The notes under the pieces are model-generated. The model was not told where the DNA came from and did not search any database. It saw nothing but the letters and a program-made list of their open reading frames with translations. Of a stretch of 64,000 nt of DNA, positions 1-8,001 are shown piece after piece. The stretch comes from Scleromatobacter sp039920745 (lineage in GTDB: Bacteria; Pseudomonadota; Gammaproteobacteria; Burkholderiales; Burkholderiaceae_C). Position 1 is the first letter of the stretch. Each line of letters starts with the position of its first letter. The stretch spans positions 8,028-72,027 of the forward strand of contig JBDSDD010000002.1 of NCBI GenBank assembly GCA_039920745.1, read 5' to 3'. Made by a program: the position numbers and the translations under genes.

Positions 1-515
1 ACGAGCTCCCACAGGTCGACATGGGTGTCCTCGGCGCGCACTTGCTGGGCGACCAGGCCGACGACCAGCGTCGCGAGCACGAGCCCGCCCATCACGACGA
101 GGTGGCTGCCCCACTTGGCGAGCAGGTAGGCGCTGCGCCGCATCGAGGTGGTGCCCAGCAACTGCCAGACGCGCGTCTCGAAGTCGCGCTGCACGGTGCC
201 GCGCACCAGGTAGAAGCCGACCAGGCCCCACAACAGCGACATCATCGCCAGCACCATGCCGATCCAGGCGCTCGAGTAGTAGCCGCGGTGGTGGTCGCCG
301 ATCGCCACGATCATGTAGCCTGCGTCGAGCGGCGGCAGGCACCACCACGCGGCGATCAGGACGGTCATTGCGACGACCCGCCAGCGCAGGCTGCGCGTGC
401 GCTGGCGCAGGTCGGCCACGAGCAGCGCGGCGACGATGCGCCCCGCGTGCGCGAGCCCGCGCGGGGGCACGGCGCGGCGCGTGGCCGGGCTGGCTATGGG
501 CAAAGCAGCGCTCAT
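1..515 (-). CDS. ABC transporter permease, N-terminal part (runs off the left edge)
   Basis: The minus strand reads an open frame from an ATG at 515 to the window edge, 171 codons, starting MSAALPIASP. Hydrophobic segments lie near residues 47-65, 84-106 and 137-157, so this is an integral membrane protein. Its ATG overlaps the stop of the upstream ATPase gene (ATGA), which implies translational coupling and makes it the likely membrane subunit of the same ABC exporter. It has the look of ABC-2-type or ABC-associated permeases; the substrate is unknown. Because the C-terminus is outside the window, the family call rests on hydropathy and the neighbour. Confidence 0.7.
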   Translation of the reverse strand, partial: MSAALPIASPATRRAVPPRGLAHAGRIVAALLVADLRQRTRSLRWRVVAMTVLIAAWWCLPPLDAGYMIVAIGDHHRGYYSSAWIGMVLAMMSLLWGLVGFYLVRGTVQRDFETRVWQLLGTTSMRRSAYLLAKWGSHLVVMGGLVLATLVVGLVAQQVRAEDTHVDLWEL

Positions 516-1435
516 GACAGGCTTGCCGCCTCGATGGGCGCCGGCGCGCCGGTGCGTGCCAGCAGGTCGGTGTAGGCGTCCTCCAGGCTGGGCTCGGCGG
601 GCTGTGCGCCCGCACCGGGCGCGCGCGCGCCGAGCACGCGCAGTTGCACGCAGTCCCCGCGATGCATCGACTGGCTGACGACGAAGTTCTTGCGCGCGGC
701 GGCGAGCTGTGCGGGCGCGATCGTCCAGTCCCACGCGCGGCCTCGTGCCTCGGCGATCAGCGCCTGCGGCGTGCCGTCGAACACGATGCGCCCGGCCTGC
801 AGCACCACCAGCGCGGCGGCGCTCGCCTCCACATCGGACACGATGTGCGTCGACAGCAGCACCAGGCGCTCGCCGGCGAGTTCGGTCAACAGGTGGCGAA
901 AGCGCAGCCGTTCGGCCGGGTCGAGCCCGACGGTGGGCTCGTCCACCACCAGCAACTGCGGGTCGTTGAGCAGCGCCTGGGCGATGCCCACGCGTTGGCG
1001 CATGCCGCCCGAGTAGCCGGCCAGTGCACGATCGGCCACGTCGAGCAGGCCGACCTGGCTCAGGCACTCGTCGACGCGGTTGGCCGTGTCCGCGGCCGCC
1101 AGGCCCTTGACCGCAGCCAGGAACGTGAGGAACTCGCGCGCCGACAGCGCCGGGTAGACGCCGAAGTCCTGCGGCAGGTAGCCCAGCATGGCGCGCAGCG
1201 TGTCGGGCTCGCGGGCGATGTCCGCGCCACGCCACAGGATGCGGCCGCTGCGTGGGCGCGCCAGCGTGGCCAGCATGCGCATCAGCGTCGACTTGCCCGC
1301 GCCGTTGGGCCCCAGCAGGCCGACGATGCCCGGCCCCAGCGTCAGGCTCAGCGACTGGTTGACCGCGGGGCCGCGGCCATACGCGAAGGAGACGTCGTCT
1401 AGCACGAGCCAGGCGGGAAGGCAGGTCTTGGTCAT
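512..1435 (-). CDS. ABC transporter ATP-binding protein (ABC-2 exporter type)
   Basis: A 307-residue ATPase that would power the permease encoded immediately downstream. Walker A (GPNGAGKST) is at residues 42-50, the signature (YSGGMRQR) at 141-148 and Walker B (LLVVDEP) at 161-167, followed by the D-loop GLDP and a switch histidine in LLSTHIV. The frame stays open 57 codons further upstream, but the ATG at 1435 is chosen because the nucleotide-binding fold begins just after it and the upstream residues are low-complexity, Arg-rich and unlike the family. The last 80 residues are a poorly conserved extension, common in this exporter class. The stop overlaps the permease start by 4 nt. Substrate unknown. 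Confidence 0.88.
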   Translation of the reverse strand: MTKTCLPAWLVLDDVSFAYGRGPAVNQSLSLTLGPGIVGLLGPNGAGKSTLMRMLATLARPRSGRILWRGADIAREPDTLRAMLGYLPQDFGVYPALSAREFLTFLAAVKGLAAADTANRVDECLSQVGLLDVADRALAGYSGGMRQRVGIAQALLNDPQLLVVDEPTVGLDPAERLRFRHLLTELAGERLVLLSTHIVSDVEASAAALVVLQAGRIVFDGTPQALIAEARGRAWDWTIAPAQLAAARKNFVVSQSMHRGDCVQLRVLGARAPGAGAQPAEPSLEDAYTDLLARTGAPAPIEAASLS

Positions 1436-1699
1436 GGGAACGTGGCCGGAGGGTGCGGATGTTTCGCATGGTGGCGACCGCCAGGGCGGCCTGCCAGCGC
1501 TGTGCGACAGGCTGCGCGACCGCAACGACAGGCCCGCACCGGTGCCGACGAACCGGAGTCCGCGTGGGCGCTCAGGACAAACGCGTGCGACACGTCGACA
1601 AGGCATCGCCGGCTGGCCGCGCCGAGCTCAAACAGGCGATACTGAAGCAACGCCCTCTTCGCACCTTCCGCTGCCGCGCCGCAGCGCCGGAGCCCCCGA

Positions 1700-2350
1700 A
1701 TGTCCGCTCGCAAATCCGGCCCCATCGACTACAACGCGCTGCCCGAAATCCTGCGCCCGCTGGCCGAACGCAGCGAGATCCGGCGTTTCCGCAAGGGCGC
1801 GCTGGTGCTCGACGAAGGCGACCGCGGCGACGCGCTGCTGATCATCCTGGCCGGCGAACTGCGCGCCTTCACCGGCTCGGACACCGGCCGCCACGTCACC
1901 TACGGCCTGTTCGGCCCGGGCGACTACCTCGGCGAGATGGGGCTGGACGGCGGCGCCCGCATGGCAAGCGTCGAGGCGTTGTCCGACACCACGTGCGCCT
2001 ACGTCGAGCGCGCCACGCTGGCGCAGTACATCAGCGAGCGCCCGCAGTTCGCGTTCGAGCTGATCGCCAAGGTGATCCAACGCGCCCGCGTGGCCACGCT
2101 GGCCGCGAGCCAGTTCGCGCTCAACGACGCCTACGGCCGCCTCAAGCGCTGGCTCGACGCCGTTGCGCAGGCCCAGTTCGACGGCACACGCCTCGTGCGC
2201 GAGCCGCTGGCCGAGATCGACCTGCCGCAGCGCCTGGGCTGCTCGCAGGAGATGGCCGGCAGCATCCTGCGCGACCTCGAGCATGCGGCGATCATCTCGC
2301 TGGAAGACGGGCGGCTGCGCATCCTGCGCGAGCTGCCTTCCCACTGGTGA
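1700..2350 (+). CDS. Crp/Fnr-family transcriptional regulator
   Basis: A 216-residue cyclic-nucleotide-binding-fold regulator. Residues about 20-120 form the jelly-roll sensor domain, and the phosphate-binding-cassette region is residues 79-92 (GEMGLDGGARMASV). The C-terminal winged helix-turn-helix lies at about 172-194 (EIDLPQRLGCSQEMAGSILR), the usual Crp position. No N-terminal cysteine cluster is present, so it is not an Fnr-type oxygen sensor. In the cassette the arginine that contacts the cyclic phosphate in Crp is kept, but the following serine is replaced by methionine, so cAMP binding is uncertain. It is divergent from the ABC exporter pair across 264 bp and could regulate it; that is inference only. 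Confidence 0.85.
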   Translation: MSARKSGPIDYNALPEILRPLAERSEIRRFRKGALVLDEGDRGDALLIILAGELRAFTGSDTGRHVTYGLFGPGDYLGEMGLDGGARMASVEALSDTTCAYVERATLAQYISERPQFAFELIAKVIQRARVATLAASQFALNDAYGRLKRWLDAVAQAQFDGTRLVREPLAEIDLPQRLGCSQEMAGSILRDLEHAAIISLEDGRLRILRELPSHW

Positions 2351-2357
2351 ATCGGGT

Positions 2358-3995
2358 CTAGCTCAGGAACAAGCGATAGACGGGGTTGTCCGTCTCCTCG
2401 ACCCACGGAAACGCCAGCGTGGACAGGAACGTGGCCAGCGCCTTGTTGTCCTTCTCCGGCACCACCAGGCCGACCAGGATGCGGCCGTAGTCGGCGCCCT
2501 GGTTGCGGTAGTGGAACAGCGTGATGTTCCAGTCCGGATGCATCGAACTGAGAAAGCGCATCAGTGCGCCGGGCCGTTCGGGGAACTCGAAGCGGAACAG
2601 ACGTTCGCCCTGCGCCAGCTCGCTGCGTCCGCCCACCATGTGGCGCACGTGTTCCTTGGCCAACTCGTCGCCGGTGAGGTTGGCGGTGGGGAAGCCGTGG
2701 CGCTCGAAGTGGCGGGCGATCTTCTCGGCTTCGTCGCGCCTGGCGATCGAAATGCCGACGAAGACGTGGGCCTTGTCGGCGTGCGAGATGCGGTAGTTGA
2801 ACTCGGTGACCTGGCGCGGCAGGCTGCCCGGCGGGCCGATCAGCTCGCAGAAGCGGCGGAAGCTTCCGCGCTCTTCGGGCACCGTCACCGCGTAGAGCGC
2901 CTCGCGTTGTTCGCCGAACTCGGCGCGTTCGGCGACGAAGCGCAGGCGGTCGAAGTTCATGTTGGCGCCGCAGGTGATGGCGACGAACGTCTTGCCCTTG
3001 AGCTTGTGCTGCTCGACGTACTGCTTGATCGCGGCGACGCCCAGCGCGCCAGCGGGCTCGAGGATGCTGCGGGTGTCCTGGAACACGTCCTTGATGGCGG
3101 CGCAGGCAGCATCGGTGTCGACAGTCACGAACTCGTCGACCAGCGCGCGCGTGATGCGGAAGGTTTCGGCGCCGACCAGCTTCACGGCGGTGCCGTCCGA
3201 GAACAGGCCGACGTCGGTGAGCGTGACGCGCTTGCCCTTCTTCACGGACTGGATCATCGCGTCGGAGTCGGCTGCCTGCACGCCGATGACCTTGATCTCG
3301 GGGCGCAGAGACTTGATGTACGCGGCCACGCCGGAGATCAGTCCGCCACCGCCGATCGCCACGAACACGGCGTCGATCGGGCCCTGGTGCTGGCGCAGCA
3401 CCTCCATCGCGACGGTGCCCTGGCCAGCGATGACGTCCGGGTCGTCGAACGGATGCACGAACGTCAGGCCCTGTGCCTTCTCGACTTGCAGCGCATGGGC
3501 GTAGGCGTCGGAGTAGCTGTCGCCGTGCAGCACCACCTCGCCGCCGAGCGCGTGCACGGCGTCGACCTTGAGCTTGGGCGTGGTCACCGGCATCACGATC
3601 ACCGCGCGCACGCCGAGCCGCTTGGCGCTCAGCGCGACGCCCTGTGCATGGTTGCCGGCGGACGCGCAGATGACGCCGCGCTGCAGCGCCTCGGGCGCCA
3701 AGTTGATCATCTTGTTGTACGCGCCGCGCAGCTTGAAGCTGAAGACGGACTGCGTGTCCTCGCGCTTGAGCAACACATGGTTGCCGATGCGACGCGAGAG
3801 GTTCTTGGCGGGCTCCAGCGGGGTCTCGACGGCCACATCGTAGACGCGTGCCGTCAGGATCCTGCGCAGGTAGGCGCCGGCGATGGCCTGGGCACTCCTG
3901 GACAACGTGGCCGCGGGCGTCATCCCCGCAATGCCGGACGAGCGTCCCGTGTCGGCATCGGAAGGGGATTCACGCAAGGGGCGTGCGGCGGCCAT
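2358..3995 (-). CDS. ilvA: threonine ammonia-lyase, biosynthetic (threonine deaminase)
   Basis: Cytoplasmic PLP enzyme converting L-threonine to 2-oxobutanoate and ammonia, the first committed step of isoleucine synthesis. The PLP-binding lysine is K88 in SFKLRGAY, and the glycine-rich phosphate loop reads IGGGGLISG. The C-terminal ~200 residues form the two ACT-like regulatory modules of the long, isoleucine-inhibited form. The ATG at 3995 (545 aa) has a GGAG six bases upstream. An internal ATG at 3923 would give 521 aa, closer to the E. coli length of 514, but its ribosome site is weaker. An intrinsic terminator-like hairpin on the same strand lies about 110 bp upstream of the start (see 4106-4142), so attenuation is conceivable. 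It is convergent with the Crp/Fnr gene, with 7 bp between stops. Confidence 0.95.
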   Translation of the reverse strand: MAAARPLRESPSDADTGRSSGIAGMTPAATLSRSAQAIAGAYLRRILTARVYDVAVETPLEPAKNLSRRIGNHVLLKREDTQSVFSFKLRGAYNKMINLAPEALQRGVICASAGNHAQGVALSAKRLGVRAVIVMPVTTPKLKVDAVHALGGEVVLHGDSYSDAYAHALQVEKAQGLTFVHPFDDPDVIAGQGTVAMEVLRQHQGPIDAVFVAIGGGGLISGVAAYIKSLRPEIKVIGVQAADSDAMIQSVKKGKRVTLTDVGLFSDGTAVKLVGAETFRITRALVDEFVTVDTDAACAAIKDVFQDTRSILEPAGALGVAAIKQYVEQHKLKGKTFVAITCGANMNFDRLRFVAERAEFGEQREALYAVTVPEERGSFRRFCELIGPPGSLPRQVTEFNYRISHADKAHVFVGISIARRDEAEKIARHFERHGFPTANLTGDELAKEHVRHMVGGRSELAQGERLFRFEFPERPGALMRFLSSMHPDWNITLFHYRNQGADYGRILVGLVVPEKDNKALATFLSTLAFPWVEETDNPVYRLFLS

Positions 3996-4105
3996 CGGGA
4001 GCTCCAGTCACGGGTTGGGCAGAGCCGCCGGATGATACGGCCCCCCGCAGGCACAGGCTTCTCGATGCGACAACGAACGCCACGCTGGGTGCGAAAGCGA
4101 GTGGA

Positions 4106-4142
4106 CCAAGAAAAAGGCCCAAAGCTTCACAGCTTCGGGCCT
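4106..4142 (-). terminator. intrinsic terminator-like hairpin upstream of ilvA
   Basis: Read on the minus strand, arms AGGCCC-G-AAGCT and AGCTT-T-GGGCCT enclose a 4-nt loop (one internal mismatch), followed directly by TTTTTCTT. The T-run exists only on the minus strand, so the orientation is clear. No minus-strand protein gene lies just upstream, so it would end either a small RNA or an ilvA leader transcript. Confidence 0.6.
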
Positions 4143-4177
4143 GAATCCACCAGTTTTGAGGAGGTGGAGGAGACAAC

Positions 4178-4249
4178 TTGCAGTCGGTGCGCAAGGCGTT
4201 CCTGGCGGGGTGGAACCGGGCCTTGGAGGGCTTGCCGCAGCGACAATGA
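4178..4249 (+). CDS. possible 23-residue small protein, unknown
   Basis: A short frame with TTG start at 4178 and TGA at 4247-4249, encoding 23 residues that begin (M)QSVRKAFLAGWNR. It follows a very purine-rich ribosome-site-like stretch, GGAGGTGGAGGAG, ending 5-6 bases before the TTG; an in-frame TGA lies just upstream. A GTG three codons in is an alternative start. The peptide is basic and amphipathic-looking. It lies antisense to the candidate RNA at 4106-4250, and the same purine stretch is the complement of that RNA's loop, so the ribosome-site resemblance could be a by-product of the RNA. I do not recognise the peptide. Confidence 0.2.
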   Translation: MQSVRKAFLAGWNRALEGLPQRQ

Positions 4250-4456
4250 AGTCAGTCTATATCACTGGTTGTTGCACCGCAATAATTCTTCGCTGCCCTC
4301 TGTAGAGTGGCCCCCCAAATGTCCATCGACGGTGCAAAAAGCACGGTCGTGCACCAACTTGGTCAGGAATTTGCGACGTCTTGAGGCCTTCGGGCCAATG
4401 CGGGCGTTGCACAATCGACACGGTCCCCTGAAATTCCGCGACGCGGACACCACACC

Positions 4457-4879
4457 ATGCACTGCACGATCAATTGGCTGCCTGAAAACGGCATGGCCTT
4501 CTCCGCCGAAACCGGCAGCGGCCACCTGCTCACGATGGATGGTGCGCCCGACGGGGGCGGCCGCAACCTGGCGCCACGGCCGATGGAGACACTGCTGGCC
4601 GGTGCCGGCGGTTGCACCGCCTATGACGTGGTGCTGATCCTCCAACGCGGCCGTCACGCCGTGACCGGCTGCCAGGTCAAGGCGACCGCCGAGCGGGCGC
4701 AGGAGGATCCGAAGGTGTTCACGAAGCTGCACCTGCACTTCGTGCTCAGCGGCAAGTCGGTACCGCCTGTGGCGGTCGAGCGCGCGATCGCGCTGTCACA
4801 CGAGAAGTACTGCTCGGCAACCGTGATGCTGGGCAAGACGGCCGAGATCACGACCAGCTTCGACGTCGTCGAGGGCTGA
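4457..4879 (+). CDS. OsmC-family protein (YhfA-like)
   Basis: A 140-residue OsmC/Ohr-fold protein. The two family cysteines are present: C53 in GAGGCTAYDV, at the start of the central helix, and C119 in HEKYCSA. OsmC-family proteins use such a pair to reduce organic hydroperoxides, but the PMETLLAGAGGC context and the short length match the YhfA-like branch, whose substrate is not established. ATG 4457 is chosen because the upstream frame is not conserved in character. It stands alone, convergent with coq7 (15 bp between stops). Confidence 0.88.
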   Translation: MHCTINWLPENGMAFSAETGSGHLLTMDGAPDGGGRNLAPRPMETLLAGAGGCTAYDVVLILQRGRHAVTGCQVKATAERAQEDPKVFTKLHLHFVLSGKSVPPVAVERAIALSHEKYCSATVMLGKTAEITTSFDVVEG

Positions 4880-4894
4880 GCAACCCGCCTGCAC

Positions 4895-5545
4895 TCAGAG
4901 GTAGTGCGCGGTGCCCGTCATCACCCGGGCGGCCAGCCGCATCGCGCCGCGCACCAGCGCCGGCAGCTCGATGCCGCCTGCCAGCCGGGCCGCCACCGCG
5001 TGCTCGGCCTCGTCGATGCGCATCTGGTCGACGATCGCGCGCGACGCGAGATCGCCCGCCGGCAGGCGGTCCAGGTGGCTTTCCAGGTGATGCTCGACCT
5101 GGCGCTCGGTCTCGACGACGAAGCCCAGGCTCACGCGGTCGCCCAGGCGCCCGGCGACCAGCCCGATCAGGAACGCGCCGCCGTACCAGAGCGGATTGAG
5201 CAGGCTGGGCCGGTCCCCGAGCTGGGCCAGGCGCTCCTCGGTCCAGGCGAGGTGGTCGATCTCCTCGCGCGCAGCCCGTGCCATCTGTTTTTTCAGGTCG
5301 GGGTCGGATGTGGCGAGCGCCTGGGCCTGGTAGAGCGCCTGGGCGCAGACCTCGCCGACGTGGTTCACGCGCATCAGGGCGCCCGACAGCCGCTTCTCGT
5401 CGGCGTTGAGCACTGGCGGGGCGTCGGACGACTCCGCTCCGGCCGCGGGCGATGGTGCCGGACGTTCGGCGCGGCTGCCACCTGACAACGTGCGCAGCGC
5501 CACCTCGGCGCCGCACAGCCAGCGATCGACAAGACTCAGTTCCAT
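4895..5545 (-). CDS. coq7: 2-polyprenyl-3-methyl-6-methoxy-1,4-benzoquinone monooxygenase
   Basis: Di-iron hydroxylase carrying out the penultimate step of ubiquinone synthesis. It is a 216-residue ferritin-like four-helix bundle whose carboxylate and histidine ligands are all visible: E65 in NHVGEVCAQ, E95/H98 in EEIDHL, E147 in VVETERQVEHH, and E179/H182 in DEAEHAV. A hydrophobic stretch at about 119-133 suits peripheral membrane contact with the quinone substrate. The open frame extends 78 codons upstream, but ATG 5545 is preferred because the protein then begins like other bacterial Coq7 proteins (MELSLVDRW). It is divergent from the porin gene across 233 bp. Confidence 0.93.
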   Translation of the reverse strand: MELSLVDRWLCGAEVALRTLSGGSRAERPAPSPAAGAESSDAPPVLNADEKRLSGALMRVNHVGEVCAQALYQAQALATSDPDLKKQMARAAREEIDHLAWTEERLAQLGDRPSLLNPLWYGGAFLIGLVAGRLGDRVSLGFVVETERQVEHHLESHLDRLPAGDLASRAIVDQMRIDEAEHAVAARLAGGIELPALVRGAMRLAARVMTGTAHYL

Positions 5546-5778
5546 GGCGAAACGATAACCGATCGTCCCCGATGGCCTCGCGCTACAGGGCAAAGGCCCC
5601 CCGAGTGTGACGTTGTGTGAGGACAACAGGCCGTCGCGATTTAAGCCGTGTTTCTTTGCAACGGCAAGGCCCCTCTGGTGCAATACATCCAGCTTCCGAT
5701 GAGGTTGCGGCCTTGCGGTGAACCACGCCCAGCCGCCCCGCAACCGGAATCTCTTGTTAACCCTAGGAGATATTCGCA

Positions 5779-6816
5779 ATGAAAAAGTCGCTGCTCGCTC
5801 TCGCAGTGCTCACCGCCGTCACTGGCGCCGCATCCGCCCAATCGTCCGTCACCCTCTATGGCAAGGTCGATCTCGGCATGGTCCTGGACAGCGGCAATAA
5901 CAGCGGCAAGTCGATCCGTCTCGCTTCCGGCGTCACGGGCGGCTCGCGCCTCGGTTTCAAGGGCGTGGAAGACCTCGGCGGCGGCATGAAGGCCTCGTTC
6001 CAGCTGGAAACCGGCTACTGCGCTGACAGCGCCGCTGGTGCCCCGAATTTCTGCACGGGCAGCAACAACTTCATGGGCCGCCAAGCCCACGGTGACCTGA
6101 CCGGCGCCTTCGGTGCCATCAGCGCCGGCCGTCAGTACAGCCTCGGCTTCAACAACCTGGCCACGATCGATCCGTTCGGCGCTGGTTATGCTGGCCAAGC
6201 CAACAACATCGACAGTGCGACCTCGACGTACCTGGTCGACCCGTCTGGCATTCGCCTGAACAACTCGGTCGTGTACTCCACGCCGAACGTCGCTGGTTTC
6301 ACGGGCTCGGCTGAAGTCGCATTCGGCGAACAGACCGGCAACTGGGTTGCTGGTCGCGAAACCGGCGCTGGCGTGAACTACGCTTCGGGCCCGGCCTATG
6401 TCGGCTTCACGTTCTATGACGTGGCCAACGCCGGCGGCAACGGCGCTGCCAAGAAGGTCTTCACGTTCGGTGGTTCGTACGACTTCGGCGTCGTCAAGCT
6501 GCACGCCCTCGGCCAGAAGCTGTCCGGCCCGTCGACCCTCGACGCGCTGAACATCATGGCCGGCGTGACCGTGCACCTGGCTGGCGGCAACCTGATGGCT
6601 TCGTACGTTCATCACAACGACCGCGTCGCTGCGACCAACAAGGACGCCAGCCAGATCGGCATCGGCTACCAGTACCCGCTGTCGAAGCGTACGGCCCTGT
6701 ACACGTCCTTCGCCCGCATCCAGAACCAGCACGGCGCCAACTTCACGGTCGGCAACGCGACGGAAACTGGTACCGGCGACAAGGCCTTCAACGCTGGCGT
6801 CGTCCACAACTTCTGA
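5779..6816 (+). CDS. Gram-negative porin (Burkholderiales type)
   Basis: A 345-residue outer-membrane trimeric porin for passive diffusion of small solutes. The signal peptide is residues 1-20, cut after AASA, and the mature protein starts QSSVTLYGKVDLG, the hallmark of betaproteobacterial porins. SRLGFKGVEDLGGG and GRQYSLGF are further family motifs. The chain ends in HNF, a terminal phenylalanine recognised by the BAM machinery. A strong AGGAGA ribosome site lies upstream, and codon use is biased toward a small codon set, as expected of a highly expressed gene. A terminator follows, so it is monocistronic. Confidence 0.95.
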   Translation: MKKSLLALAVLTAVTGAASAQSSVTLYGKVDLGMVLDSGNNSGKSIRLASGVTGGSRLGFKGVEDLGGGMKASFQLETGYCADSAAGAPNFCTGSNNFMGRQAHGDLTGAFGAISAGRQYSLGFNNLATIDPFGAGYAGQANNIDSATSTYLVDPSGIRLNNSVVYSTPNVAGFTGSAEVAFGEQTGNWVAGRETGAGVNYASGPAYVGFTFYDVANAGGNGAAKKVFTFGGSYDFGVVKLHALGQKLSGPSTLDALNIMAGVTVHLAGGNLMASYVHHNDRVAATNKDASQIGIGYQYPLSKRTALYTSFARIQNQHGANFTVGNATETGTGDKAFNAGVVHNF

Positions 6817-6876
6817 TCGACTGCCGGCTTCGGCCGGTGGAATGTCAGCGCCCCGCTTCGCGCGGGGCCCCATCAA

Positions 6877-6902
6877 GGCCCGTCTTCGGACGAGCCTTTT
6901 TC
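6877..6902 (+). terminator. rho-independent terminator of the porin gene
   Basis: Arms GGCCCGTC and GACGAGCC with a TTCG tetraloop (one mismatch), followed by TTTTTC. A second GC-rich hairpin (GCCCCGC TTCG GCGGGGC-like) sits just before it at about 6850-6869. Confidence 0.75.
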
Positions 6903-7011
6903 ATTGGCGGGCCGCTGGCGTGACTTCGTTGGCGCCGTCGGCCCGGCCTGCAGGCTTCAGTGCTGTGCGGGCCCAGGGCGTGACGGCATTTCCCGAGTAT
7001 TCTTGGCCCCG

Positions 7012-8001
7012 ATGCTGTCGTTCATCCTCCGTCGACTCGCTCAGGCCGTGCTCGTGATGCTGGTCGTCGGGATGGGAGCGTTCTCGTTGTTCCAGTACGT
7101 TGGCGATCCGGTCAGCAACATGGTGAGCCAGGACGCCAGCGTCGCGCAGCGCGAGCACCTGCACGCCGAACTCGGCCTCGACCGGCCCGCGCCGGTGCAG
7201 TTCGCCCGTTTCGTCGGACACGCGTTGAGCGGCGACTTCGGCGTGAGCCTGCGCCAGGGCCGTGCGGTTTCGGTGCTGATCGCCGAGCGGCTGCCGGCGA
7301 CGCTGGAGCTGTCCATCGTGGCGGCGCTCCTCGCCACGATCCTCGGCGTCCCGCTGGGCGTTTATGCCGCGTTGCGGCGCCGGCATTGGGACGCCAAGCT
7401 GACCATGGCCGTGTCGCTGCTGGGCGTGTCGCTGCCCACCTTCCTCGTCGGCATCATGCTGATCGAGATCTTCTCGGTGCTGTTGGGGTGGTTTCCGAGC
7501 TTCGGCCGCGGCACGACGGTACAACTGGGGGCGTGGAGCACCGGGCTGCTCACTGTCGATGGCTGGCGCCACGTCGCGCTGCCCGCCTTCACGCTGGCCG
7601 TGTACCAGTTGACACTGGTGATGCGGCTCGTGCGCGCCGAGATGCTGGAGGCGCTGCGGTCGGACTACGTGAAATTCGCTCGGGCGCGTGGGCTGCCGAA
7701 CCGCATCGTCAATTTCGGCCACGCGCTGCGCAACACGTTGGTGCCCGTGCTGACGATCTCGGGCCTGCAACTCGGCGGCTTGATCGCCTTCTCGGTCATC
7801 ACCGAAACCGTATTCGCATGGCCCGGCATGGGCAGCCTGTTCATCCAGGCGGTGCAGTTCCCCGACGTGCCCGTGATGGCCGCCTACCTGTGCCTGATCG
7901 CGCTGGTGTTCGTCGTGATCAACCTGGGTGTCGATCTGCTGTACGTGGTCGTCGATCCGCGCCTGCGCGTACAGGGCGCAGTGGGCGAGACGCGTCCATG
8001 A
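7012..8001 (+). CDS. peptide/nickel-type ABC transporter permease (DppB/OppB-like)
   Basis: Inner-membrane permease of 329 residues, first of four overlapping genes. It begins MLSFILRRLAQAV, typical for the family, with TM1 at about residues 9-30. The cytoplasmic EAA loop is visible near residue 225 (KFARARGLPNRIVNFGHALRN), which couples to the ATPases. The frame stays open for 36 more codons, but ATG 7012 matches the family N-terminus. The stop overlaps the next start (ATGA). No periplasmic substrate-binding protein is encoded here, so substrate (di/oligopeptides, nickel, microcin-like peptides) cannot be assigned. Confidence 0.9.
   Translation: MLSFILRRLAQAVLVMLVVGMGAFSLFQYVGDPVSNMVSQDASVAQREHLHAELGLDRPAPVQFARFVGHALSGDFGVSLRQGRAVSVLIAERLPATLELSIVAALLATILGVPLGVYAALRRRHWDAKLTMAVSLLGVSLPTFLVGIMLIEIFSVLLGWFPSFGRGTTVQLGAWSTGLLTVDGWRHVALPAFTLAVYQLTLVMRLVRAEMLEALRSDYVKFARARGLPNRIVNFGHALRNTLVPVLTISGLQLGGLIAFSVITETVFAWPGMGSLFIQAVQFPDVPVMAAYLCLIALVFVVINLGVDLLYVVVDPRLRVQGAVGETRP

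Larger units (their letters stand above)
4106..4250 (-). ncRNA. candidate small RNA or ilvA leader with an anti-Shine-Dalgarno loop
   Basis: The 461-bp gap between ilvA and the OsmC-like gene holds promoter-like hexamers on the minus strand (TTGCGG at 4282-4277; TATAGA at 4261-4256 or TAGACT at 4259-4254). About 145 nt later comes the terminator hairpin. Just before it a second stem-loop is visible: arms TCCACC and GGTGGA (4166 to 4144) enclosing TCCTCAAAACT. This leaves CUCC-type, anti-Shine-Dalgarno-like sequence in and beside the loop. A stem-loop exposing such a motif followed by an intrinsic terminator is a familiar bacterial sRNA layout. Alternatively it is an attenuator for ilvA, but no Ile/Val/Leu-rich leader peptide is evident. 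Predicted from sequence only. Confidence 0.35.

Noticed and set aside
2163..4637. 824-codon plus-strand frame across ilvA
   Set aside because: Antisense to ilvA and then non-coding; the only plausible plus-strand coding in the gap is a 23-codon frame in another phase.
5641..6876. 411-codon minus-strand frame opposite the porin gene
   Set aside because: Antisense shadow; the plus strand has signal peptide, porin motifs and terminal phenylalanine.
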